NCBI GenBank assembly: GCA_902729315.2 | Contig: LR746265.1 | Span: forward strand, 7,501 to 71,500 | DNA from: Spirodela intermedia | Lineage: Eukaryota > Streptophyta > Magnoliopsida > Alismatales > Araceae | Reading direction: 5' to 3' | Length of the DNA stretch: 64,000 nucleotides | In this document: positions 10,411 through 19,040 of the stretch, piece after piece | How positions within the stretch are numbered: position 1 is the stretch's first letter | How the letters are laid out: every line of letters starts with the position of its first letter | Translations under genes and position numbers: made by a program | Notes under the pieces: generated by a model | The model's database searches: none | What the model was told of the DNA's origin: nothing | The model's input: only the letters and a program-made list of their open reading frames with translations

Positions 10411-12954
10411 ATGATCAATGGTCAGAATCAGCCGGCTATAAAGGCCTCAACAGCCGTTACCGAGGCTCCGCCCTCGGACGGTCACGGCCATAACGGCCAA
10501 CTTGATCCAACCGTTGATCTTGAGATCAACGGAGGGGATCACGTGGCCATAAAGGCGCCGCAACCTTTTGCGATCGCCGATGCCTCGGCTGGGACGCTAC
10601 TGACGTCATCAACGTCAGACACCGCGGACGATGGCTCGCCATCACGGGCCGAGCCCCGCTCAGCTGGCACCGTACAGGCGCGGCCCGTGCGAGCCTCCGG
10701 CAAGGTGGCTAGAGCTGAGCCGGCCCAGGTAGCGTCATCTGAGGCCGCTTTAGCCCAGGCCATGCCGGCCCAGCCCATCGAGGCTGCGCCGGCTCAGGAC
10801 GCACCGGCCCAGGCCCAGGTGGCCCAGGCCGAGCCTGAGCAGCCGGCTCAGGCTGCACCTGTCCAAGCTCTTGCCCAGGTAAGGGGCAACAGCCTGCGGC
10901 CCAAAAAGAAGATAGGACGCCGACTTTTACGTCCACCCTCGACCACGTCCTCTAGGCCTACCCCGAGTCAACAGATTGAGCCGGTTTTACCTCTACCTAT
11001 AAGGGCCCTTAGGCTCTCTCAGATTGAGCCCCTCAAACCAACTAGGATCCCAGCACTAGTTGAGACCTCTATATTGGCCCCAAACACATCTCTTGGGCAC
11101 ACCATATCTACACCTAGTGGGCTAGACTCTACTGTGCCCCATAGGCCAAACCCGACTATGCCCACTAGACACCTATCATGGGCGCAACGAGTGTTTGGAC
11201 CTTCTGCCCCCTCGATAGAGACTGTCACACCACAAGAACCGCTGCGTCAGGTACTATTCCCATTCTATGACACCACTGTCCCAGTGCGAAGCTATAGTGA
11301 GGATGATGGGAGGAAGACAATAGCTTTTACTTATGAGGAGGTCTCCCAGATGGTAACCACATTCCAATATACCTTAGTTGGTCGTTTCATTACGAAACGA
11401 CCAACTATAGGTGACATAGAGAAGATTTACTTGGCACTTGGAAATTTCCAGGGCTGAGTCTCCATCAGAGCTCGAGACTATCGTAGCATATACATCCGCT
11501 TTGAGCTAGAAGTGGATTATCGTCGAGCATGGAGCCGACCCACTTGGACAATGGGGGAGTCTACCCTCCATACCCACAGATGGACACCACAGATCGACAT
11601 AGGGCACCGAGCACATCAATCCCATGCGGTTCCATTATGGGTGGGCTTCCCTGGCCTACCTGCCCATTTATTTACGCCAAAGGCACTTGAGTCTTTGGCA
11701 AATGCGGTGGGAACATTCATATGCCTTGACCCAGGCATAAAAATGTTCAACCGGCCAGGATATGTACGAGTTTGTATAGAGGTGGACCTAATGGCCCCTC
11801 TACAGAGGACTCTCGTTATACGTAGTGGAGATGATGAGCTTTATCAGCCTATTATTTACGAGAGATTACCATATTTCTACACACATTGTGCTATCTTGGA
11901 CCACACTGTCAGCACATGTCGTCAAAAGGTAGGTACACCACAAGCAACCACACGAGCCTTTTTAGTACCGATCTCATATGATGATTATCTCGTCGAAATG
12001 AGAAAGGATGCTCAGAGTGCTCGTCATCCTCAGAGGTCGATTGCCCCTATGGCGGCTCCACCTTCCTTACCTCGGAAGGCACAGGAAAAGCCTAGTTCAT
12101 TGATTGAGACACAGCATGCATGGCGAAAGTCGGCAGCTGGACGCCCTTCTTCCATCCATACATGGGAGAAGAAAGGAACACGAGAGGCTACACCTTCCCC
12201 TTTAGGCAAGGGAAAGAAACCCCTAACCTCAAACACCTTTGAGGTCTTAGAGGCTTTAGATGAGAGAGACTTTGAGGGACCTGCACAGAGGGGAACTAGG
12301 CCTTCCAAAGGGCTAGCATCCCCCACTACGAGGGACTCACCTAATCAAACTCCACATACTAGATCCCCCCGGGCTATCTGACCCCCCATACTCACCCACC
12401 CCACTCCACCCATTAGTGTCTCTCCACCACCCAGCTCCTCCCCGCCCATTTGCTCTTCCCCACATAGCAGGAGCCCTTCACCTCTTAGTCCCCACCGACT
12501 GAGGTCTACCCCTTTCTCTGAGGGTATCGGCTTGGGCACTATCCATCCCCCTCAAATCCCCGTCGAGGATCTACTATGAGGGCCTACCCCCAGCACACTT
12601 CCTATTAGTACATCTTACGTAGCCCCCCGTTCTGATTCTTATACCCTCCCCCCCTCTCCCCCACTACACCCACCAGATCAGTTCCTTATACTTGATCCAC
12701 CACCCGCTGATTCTAGGGAGAGCCCCGATAGAAGACAGTGCTTGACGAATCGTCAAGCACCGCACCCATCCTCCTCATCTAGTGCTCATGATACTAGTGG
12801 CCACATGACTAGTACCCATGAGAATGGTGGATCTGAGACTGACATTGAGACTACCTACCTAGATGAGGGATATCAAACGGAGGCTAAGACCACACGACTC
12901 ACTAGATGCTCACCTTACTCCACGAGATCTAGGACTCGTGGGGCCAATCATTAG
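10411..12954 (+). pseudogene. LINE ORF1 remnant, copy 2
   Basis: Same domain order as copy 1, with the N-terminus included: MINGQNQPAIKAS, an Ala/Gln/Pro-rich region, DUF4283 (about 11310-11630), a zinc-knuckle-like segment near 11880-11930 in which the first Cys is Tyr (YTHC..), and a Pro/Ser-rich C-terminal part. The frame stays open upstream of this ATG to about 10286 but holds no other ATG. One frame is kept throughout; TGA at 11455-11457 (shared with copy 1), TGA near 12379 and TGA near 12577 interrupt it. The frame ends in TAG three bases before the ORF2 start. Confidence 0.85.
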
Positions 12955-12957
12955 ATC

Positions 12958-13657
12958 ATGATACTTAGCATCATATAAAATTGTCGAGGTATAGGTCACC
13001 TCAAAACCCAATTCTATATAGCTAGCCTTATCAGATAGTATCGACTAGGTATAGTAGGCGTCATTGAGCCTATGATATCATCAGATCGTATCCAACCTTT
13101 ACTTAGGCAATTAGGTATGGATTATTTTCACTCCAACCCCACGAATCATATTTGGCTCTTTTGGACTAGACCATACTCTATGGAGTTGCTAGTCGAGGGA
13201 TCCCAGCATATCACTATGACGGTTCAAGATCTCACCCAAGAGTTCACCTTCTCAGTCATCTATGCATCACATAGATCCGAAGAAAGGAAAACTCTTTGGG
13301 CGGACCTAGTTCAGTATGTGAGGGACTACCCTACACTAGTTGAGTCTCCTTGGTACCTAGCAGGTGACTTCAACTGTGTTTGTAATACTAGTGAACGTCA
13401 AGGTGGGCGGATCCCTAGGGCCTGTAACATGTATTTTTCAATTATTGTTCGTAATCACAACCATTACGCATCAATTTCGAGAAGGGAATCAGATAGCCGA
13501 CGCCCTTGCTACGTATGGAGTCAGATCACATCGGAGGACAATCTTCTCTTTTTGGCAGGACATACCCCTTGCAACCCGAGGTGCTCATAGACTTGAGCGA
13601 CTCGGCATACCCTCTTTACGCATACACCGCACTCCACTATCGGCCCCTCCACGGTAG
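12958..13657 (+). pseudogene. LINE ORF2 remnant with deleted reverse transcriptase, copy 2
   Basis: The first part is endonuclease (GDFNC near 13370), although the early Trp of WNCRG is replaced by a stop codon. At about 13430 the sequence leaves the endonuclease, passes about 23 bases that match neither flank well, and continues in the RNase H C-terminal part (FREGNQIADALA) in a different frame. The zf-RVT and reverse transcriptase segments are absent. Confidence 0.85.
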
Positions 13658-15029
13658 TGGCGTATTACTTGGAGGAGATCAGGGGTGGTTATTATTGGCC
13701 AATGAAGACCACAATGGAGATACAGGTACGTGTTTTCTTTGTTTCTGTTTTCAGGTCTATCACAAGCCACAACCATGACATCATCATGGCGCTCATCACA
13801 TACCACCGATGTGGAATGCAATTTGCCTATCAACACAAGATGGACAACAAGGCACATCGTAATCCACCCGGGTACACTACTTCCAATCATTACTCTCCTC
13901 ATAATCACCTCACATCTATTATCTATCACCCTCAAGTAGTAAGGACATAGAACTATCAGCACATGTTGGCATCTGCCCACTTTTGAACTATAGGTCTATA
14001 GCACATCAGACTTGCCAAACTAGTTGTGAATCGCCAACCTAGCACCTCTCTCAAGATCTCATTAGTACCATCAGCCAGCTTGAACCCATGAGAAGGGAAG
14101 GATCTATATCCATAGGATTGACCCTCTCTCTTCTCCCTCTCTCTCGATTCTCTATTTCTTTCTCCCTCCCTTTCTCTCTCTTTAAAAAAAAAAAAAAAAA
14201 AAAAGAGACAGCTTACTTCTTTTCCCGAAATCACTAGCCCATCATAAACAATTAGTGGAGGGTGAGGGAAAGGGCCCTCAAAAAAAAAAAAAAAAAAGCG
14301 AGCAACCTATTTCCTTTCCCCCAATCACTAGACTCCAAAGGGAATTACCCTTGTACACCAAATAATGGGCATTAGTGGAGGGTAAAAGAATAGGCCCTCA
14401 AAAAAAAAAAAAAAAAAAAAAAGAGAAAGAAGAGAGAGAGAATAAGAGAAAAGGAAAAGAGTTAGAAAAAGAGACCAAGTCATTCCTCGTGGGGTGAAAG
14501 GTCCCTTACCTACTTAGAAGAAGTACGACAACTAATGGTACTAACAAGATCTTGGCCAGAGGGACTAGACGTGTGCAACACTAAGAAGGCAAATTTATAT
14601 TTGGGCCTATCGTCATACTCCAGCATAGTTCTATCCTCCTCACTGTCTTAACAACTCTTTTCTCACCACTTTATATGATTTTATTTATTTCTTAGAATCA
14701 CTTACTACGACAAATTCTTGTCTTGCAGGAACATCTCATGGTGCACAACATGGAGGTTTACACGTTCTACAACAGTCAACTAGATATTCCAACTTCATGA
14801 ACTCAAAAGCTCTTTCAGCCCAAATGCAAACCAACCGACTTCTTCAAATATGATGAGCGAACTGGAGTCTATCTCCAATATTATCACATACCCTCTAAAA
14901 AAAGAGGTCTTTCACCCTCCATGTCATCCTCACCCCTTGTGTGAATGAGATCCCACTTATGTAACCTCAGAATGAGGTCAAACTTTTATCACTCAATCAA
15001 ATTTCTTCATTTAAAAAAAAAAAAAAAAA

Positions 15030-15402
15030 CCCCTTAGTAGGAGAGTTGCCACCGGATCTCATAAGAACTCCGAAGTTAAGCGTGCTTGGGTGAGAGTAGT
15101 CCCCGGATGGGTGACCTCCCTAGGAAGTCCCCGGGTACATGTGCATGTGTTGTGAGACGCTTGTTGTTATGAACCCCTCCGTCATTATGCCAAGATGCCT
15201 TGAGCATCGAAGAACGAGAGGCACGCCTGCCACCATGGCGAGAGGCATATATGTGGCATCCATCTCACCATGCCAAGATGCCCCCAGCTCTAAAGAATGT
15301 GCCTGAGAGGCACCTAAGTGCTTGGGCGTGTGAAGTATCAAGATGGGTGACCTCTTGAGAAGTTCAGCCCAAGACAATTATCAAAAAAAAAAAAAAAAAA
15401 AA
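15030..15402 (+). mobile_element. 5S-derived SINE-like unit S7
   Basis: Starts with CCCCTTAGTAGGAGAG directly at the A-run of LINE copy 2, without a full CCCTAAA unit in between. A well-kept 5S head (15046-15150; GAGTAGTCCCCGGATGGG), a middle part of about 160 bp, a 5S-like tail (about 15310-15380) and an A-run (15383-15402). Confidence 0.8.
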
Positions 15403-15438
15403 CCCTAAACTCTGAACCCTAAAACCCTGAACCCTAAC

Positions 15439-15903
15439 CCCCCTTAGTGGGAGAGTTGTCACCGAATCCCATAAGAACTCACGAGTTAAGCGTGCTCGGG
15501 TGGGAGCCATCCCCGGATGGGGGACCTCCCTAGGAAGTCCTCGGGTACGTGTGCATGCATTGCGAGCTTGTTGTGCATGTGCTGAAAGGCACCACTACAT
15601 GATTGTGTTGCCCAGCACGTGTTATGAATCCCTCTGTCACCATGCCAAGATGCCTTAAGCATCGAAAAACATGCCGAAAGGCTATTCTGTCACCATGCTC
15701 CCAGCTTCGAAGAATGTGCCGAGAGGCTATTCTGCCACCATGCCGAGAGGCATATATGTGGCATCCATCTCACCATGCCAAGATGCCCCCAGCTCCAAAG
15801 AATGTGCCTGAGAGGCACCAAAGTGTTTGGGCGTGTGAAGTATTAGGATGGGTGACCTCTTGAGAAGTTCAGCCCAAGATAGTTATCAAAAAAAAAAAAA
15901 AAA
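15439..15903 (+). mobile_element. 5S-derived SINE-like unit S8 (long form)
   Basis: 5S head (15439-15560), a full middle part of about 240 bp with three CATGCC-type blocks, 5S-like tail (about 15815-15887) and A-run. Degenerate telomere repeats precede it (15403-15438) and follow it (15904-15953). Confidence 0.82.
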
Positions 15904-15953
15904 CCCTAAACCCTAAACCATAAACTCTAAACCCTAAAACCTTGAACCCTAAC
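15904..15953 (+). repeat. Degenerate CCCTAAA linker
   Basis: The longest telomere-type linker in the array, about seven units, several with single-base changes (CCATAAA, CTCTAAA, CCTTGAA). The decay suggests this junction is not recent. Confidence 0.85.
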
Positions 15954-16200
15954 CCCCCTTAGTGGGAGAGTTGTCACCAGATCTCATAAGAATTCCAGAG
16001 TTAAGCGTACTCGGGTGGGAGCAGTCCCAAGATGGGGGACCTCCCTAGGAAGTCCTCGGGTACGTGTGCATGCATTGCGAGATGCTTGTTGTGCATGTGC
16101 TGAAAGGCACCGCTGCATGATCGTGCTGCCCAGCATGTGTTATGAATCCCTCCGTCACCTGAGAAGTTCGGCCCAAGATAGTTATCAAAAAAAAAAAAAA
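15954..16200 (+). mobile_element. 5S-derived SINE-like unit S9 (internally deleted)
   Basis: 5S head and the start of the middle part (to about 16158), then an abrupt switch into the last part of the tail (GAGAAGTTCGGCCCAAGA) and an A-run. Most of the middle and the 5S-like part of the tail are absent. CCCTAAA-type repeats follow at 16201-16220. Confidence 0.78.
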
Positions 16201-16220
16201 CCCCTAAAACCCTAAACCCC

Positions 16221-16869
16221 CGTGCTTTCGAGGGCTCCTCCCTCTTTCATCCGTTCGGTTCTCTTGGTCCTTATTCCTCTATTTTCCGATGGCTGCTCCC
16301 GATGTTGAGTTACGTTGCTTCGTCGAGTCGAAGGTTATCAATGACCGAGAGACCGGAAGGTCCAAGGGCTTTGGCTTCATGACCTTTAGCAATGAGCAGG
16401 TGATGAACGATGCCATCAAGGGGATGAATGGCCAGGATCTGGACGGCAGGAGCATCACTGTCAACCAGGCCCAGTCCCGAGGCAGCGGTGGCTTCCGCAG
16501 CGGCAGCGGTGGCTACGGCGGGCAACACCGCGAGGGCGGTGGCTACAGCCGCGAAGGCGGTGGTGGTGGCGGCTACAGCCACGGCAGCGGGCGCGACCGT
16601 GGTTACGGCGGCGGATTTGACCACTTCTCCAGGGGCCAGGACAGTGGCTCGAACGGGTACTAGAGGAGCTGAGGCCAGTCCTGACGTGGTCTGGTTTTTA
16701 TCTTTATCGAGGTTCTTGTTCTTGATCGTTTCCATGTTCCTCCTTCCCCCAGGTTTGTCTCTACATTGTTCCCTGCACCGATCCACCTGCCCCCTGTCAT
16801 GTACGATTGCCAACAGTCCACAGACAGGATGCCAATGAATCAATCTTATCCAAAAAAAAAAAAAAAAAA
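16221..16869 (+). mobile_element. Processed retrocopy of a glycine-rich RNA-binding protein mRNA
   Basis: A cDNA-like insert with a 5' UTR (16221-16288), an ORF, a 3' UTR and an A-run (16852-16869), bounded on both sides by CCCTAAA repeats (16201-16220, 16870-16886). No intron is seen although plant GR-RBP genes have one inside the RRM. It lies in the same orientation as the LINEs and 5S units, so it looks like an mRNA copied in trans by the LINE machinery. Whether it is transcribed is unknown; no promoter came with it beyond the 5' UTR. Confidence 0.88.
16289..16663 (+). CDS. Retrocopied glycine-rich RNA-binding protein, truncated RRM (124 aa)
   Basis: Begins MAAPDVELRCFV and ends in a Gly/Ser/Tyr-rich tail, as in the GRP7/GRP8 family of RNA chaperones that act in RNA processing and cold response. 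RNP1 is kept (KGFGFMTF, about residues 33-40) and so is GMNGQDLDGRSITVNQAQSR. After RCFV the protein goes straight to ESKVIND: about 22 residues are missing in frame, comprising the rest of RNP2 and the first helix of the RRM, so the fold is unlikely to bind RNA normally. The ORF has no stop codon and ends SNGY. It may be an intact-looking pseudogene or a short expressed protein. Confidence 0.65.
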   Translation: MAAPDVELRCFVESKVINDRETGRSKGFGFMTFSNEQVMNDAIKGMNGQDLDGRSITVNQAQSRGSGGFRSGSGGYGGQHREGGGYSREGGGGGGYSHGSGRDRGYGGGFDHFSRGQDSGSNGY

Positions 16870-16889
16870 CCCTAAACCCTAAACCTTCT

Positions 16890-17416
16890 TAACCTCTCTT
16901 AGTGGGAGAGTTGCCACCGGATCCCATAAGAACTCCAAAGTTAAGTGTGCTTGGGTGGGAGCAGTCCCCTAATGGGTGACCTCCCTAGGAAGTCCCTGGG
17001 TATGTGTGCATGCATTGCGAGACGCTTGCTGTGCATGTGCTGAAAGGCACCACTGCATGATCGTGCTGCCCAGCACGTGTTATGAACCCCTCTGTCACCA
17101 TGCCAAGATGCCTTGAGCATCGAAGAACGTGCCGAGAGGCACCCTTGCCACCATATCGAAAGGTATATGTGGCATCCATCTCACCATGCCAAGATGCTCC
17201 TAGCTCCGAAGAATGTGCCGAGAGGCCATCCTGCCACCATGCCGAGAGGCATATGTGGCTGAGAGGCACCCCTACCACAATGTCGAGAGGTGCAAGTGGC
17301 ATCTATCTCCAAAGAATGTGCCTGAGAGGCACCAAAGTGCTTGGGCGTGTGAAGTATCAGGATGGGTGACCTCTTGAGAAGTTCAGCCAAAAATAGTTAT
17401 CAAAAAAAAAAAAAAA
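16890..17416 (+). mobile_element. 5S-derived SINE-like unit S10 (long form)
   Basis: 5S head (16900-17010), a long middle part with several CATGCC/GAGAGGC blocks, 5S-like tail (about 17333-17400) and an A-run to 17416. CCCTAAA repeats stand on both sides (16870-16886, 17417-17444). Confidence 0.82.
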
Positions 17417-17444
17417 CCCCTAAACCTTAAACCCTAAACCCTAA

Positions 17445-17542
17445 GTCCCTTCGGGGACATCTGATAAAATTGGAATGATACAAAGAAGATTAGCATGGCC
17501 CCTACGCAAGGATGACATGCACAAATCGAGAAATGGTCCAAA
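17445..17542 (+). ncRNA. U6 snRNA retrocopy (pseudogene) inside telomere-type repeats
   Basis: Starts at the exact 5' end of U6 (GTCCCTTCGGGGACATC) and runs to GAAATGGTCCAAA, so it is full length apart from the U-tail. Compared with the conserved plant U6 from memory I see five differences, all C-to-T or G-to-A, including ACAGAG to ACAAAG in the box that pairs with the 5' splice site, so it should not work in splicing. There is no USE/TATA promoter upstream, only CCCTAAA repeats (17417-17444); repeats follow directly as well (17543-17558). It is a reverse-transcribed copy and not a U6 gene. Confidence 0.92.
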
Positions 17543-17558
17543 CCCTAAACCTTAAACC

Positions 17559-17962
17559 CCCTTTAGTGAGAGAGTTGCCACCGGATCTCATAAGAACTCC
17601 AGAGTTAAGCATGCTCGGGTGGGAGCACTCCTCAAATGGGTGACCTCCCTAGGAAGTCCTCAGGGATGTGTGCATGCATTGTGAGTGAGACGCTTGTTGT
17701 GCATGTGTTGAAAGGCACTGTTGCATGATCGTGCTGCCCAGCATGTGTTACGAACCCCTCTGTCACCATGCCAAGGTGCCCCCAGCTTCAAAGAACGTGC
17801 CGAGAGGCACCCCTACCACGATGTCGAGAGGTACAAGTGGCATCTATCTCCGAAGAATGTGCTTAAGAGGCACCAAAGTGCTTGGGTGTGTGAAGTACTA
17901 GGATCGGTGACCTCCCAAGAAGTTTGGTCTAATACAGTTATCATAAAATTATAAATAAAAAA
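17559..17962 (+). mobile_element. 5S-derived SINE-like unit S11
   Basis: 5S head (17563-17675), middle part of about 160 bp, 5S-like tail (about 17870-17935), then an A/T-rich end (ATAAAATTATAAATAAAAAA) instead of a clean A-run, followed by CCCTAAA. Less well preserved than S8 or S10. Confidence 0.78.
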
Positions 17963-17971
17963 CCCTAAAAA

Positions 17972-18788
17972 CCCCCCTTAGTGGGAGAGTTGCCACTAGA
18001 TCCCATAGGAACTCCCGAGTTAAGCGTGCTCAGGTGAGAGCAGACCTTAGATGGGTGATCGTGCTGCCCAACATGTGTTACGAACCCCTCTATCACCATG
18101 CCAAGATGCATTGAGCTTCGAAGAACGTGCCCAGAGGCACCCCTACCACCATGACGAGAGACATATATGTGGCATCCATCTCACCATGCCAAGATGCCCC
18201 CAACTCCAAAGAACCTCTAGAGAGGCACCCCTGCCAAGATGCCCCCAGCATTGCTAGACGCTTGTTATGCATGTGCTGAAAGGCACCGCTGCATTATCGT
18301 GCCGCCAGGCATGTGTTACAAACCACTCTGCCTTTATGCCAAGATGCCCCCAGCTCCAAAGAACGTGCTAAGAGGCACCCCTACCACCATGTCGAGAGGC
18401 ATATGTGGCATCCATTTCACCATGCCAAGATGCCCCTAGCTTCAAAGAACGTGTTGAGAGACACCCCTGCCACCATACCGAGAGGCATATGTGGCATCAT
18501 CTCACCATGCCAAGATGCCCTTAGTTTCGAAAAATGTGTTGAGAAGCACCCCTACCATCATGCCGAGAGGCATATGTGGCATTCATCTCACCATGCCAAG
18601 ATGCCCCCAGCTCCGAAGAACATGCCGAGAGGCACCCCTGCCACTATGCCGAGAGGTGCTAGTGGCATCTATCTCTGAAGAATGTGTCTCAAAGGCACCA
18701 AAGTGTTTGGCTGTGTGAAGTATCAGGATGGGTGACCTCTTGAGAAATTCGACCCAAGATAGTTATCAAAAAAAATACCCAAAAAAAT
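17972..18788 (+). mobile_element. 5S-derived SINE-like unit S12 (expanded middle part)
   Basis: 5S head shortened (17972-18060, ending inside the GGGTGATC segment), a middle part expanded to about 600 bp, and a 5S-like tail (about 18700-18767). The expansion comes from tandem copies of an 86-bp block. A second CACCGCTGCATTATCGTG segment near 18283 suggests an internal duplication or two nested units. Confidence 0.75.
18336..18680 (+). repeat. Tandem 85-86 bp repeat inside S12
   Basis: Four copies starting ATGCCAAGATGCCC at 18336, 18422, 18507 and 18593 (spacing 86, 85 and 86). Each contains AAGAACGTG-, GAGAGGCACCCCT- and GAGAGGCATATGTGG-type segments. The same block occurs once or twice in S1, S2, S8 and S10, so copy number of this block sets the length of the units. 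Confidence 0.88.
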
Positions 18789-18791
18789 AAC

Positions 18792-19026
18792 ATTATCATA
18801 CCGCCAGGCACGTCTTATGCACCCCTCCACCACCATGCCAAGATGCCCCCAGCTCCAAAGAATGTGCTGAGAGACACCCTTGTCGAGAGGCGCTAGTGGC
18901 ATCTATCTCCGAAGAATGTGCCTAAGAGGTACCAAAAGTGCTTGGGTGTGTGAAGTATCAAGATGGGTGACCTCCTGAAAAGTTCAGCCCAAGATAGTTA
19001 TCCTAAAAGTTAAAAAAAAAAAAAAA
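18792..19026 (+). mobile_element. 5S-derived SINE-like unit S13 (head missing)
   Basis: Begins in the middle part (ATCATACCGCCAGGCACG), continues to the 5S-like tail (about 18940-19004) and an A-run to 19026. A degenerate CCTAAACCGTAAAT follows. This is the last recognisable unit of the main array. Confidence 0.72.
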
Positions 19027-19040
19027 CCTAAACCGTAAAT

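Larger units (their letters stand above)
9760..15029 (+). mobile_element. L1-type LINE, copy 2 (5' end present, internal deletion)
   Basis: Second copy of the family seen at 1-7876. It starts directly after CCCTAAA (9753-9759) with about 19 bases resembling the 5S-element tail (GAGAGGCACCAAAG), then a 5' UTR of about 630 bp, ORF1 (10411-12954), a shortened ORF2 (12958-13657), the 3' UTR and an A-run (15013-15029). About 3.45 kb are missing between 13430 and 13453 compared with copy 1; the lost part runs from inside the endonuclease to inside RNase H, so all of the reverse transcriptase is gone. This copy is non-autonomous. It is followed by 5S unit S7. Confidence 0.9.

Noticed and set aside
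17445-17542. Active U6 gene
   Set aside because: No USE or TATA upstream, no T-run terminator downstream, and a change in the ACAGAG box.
18336-18680. CRISPR-like regular repeat
   Set aside because: Repeats are contiguous and diverged, without unique spacers, in a plant nuclear context.
8173-19026. A functional 5S rDNA array
   Set aside because: Units lack the first about 27 nt of 5S, carry many changes, differ in length and end in A-runs; 5S genes end in T-runs and repeat with a constant spacer.
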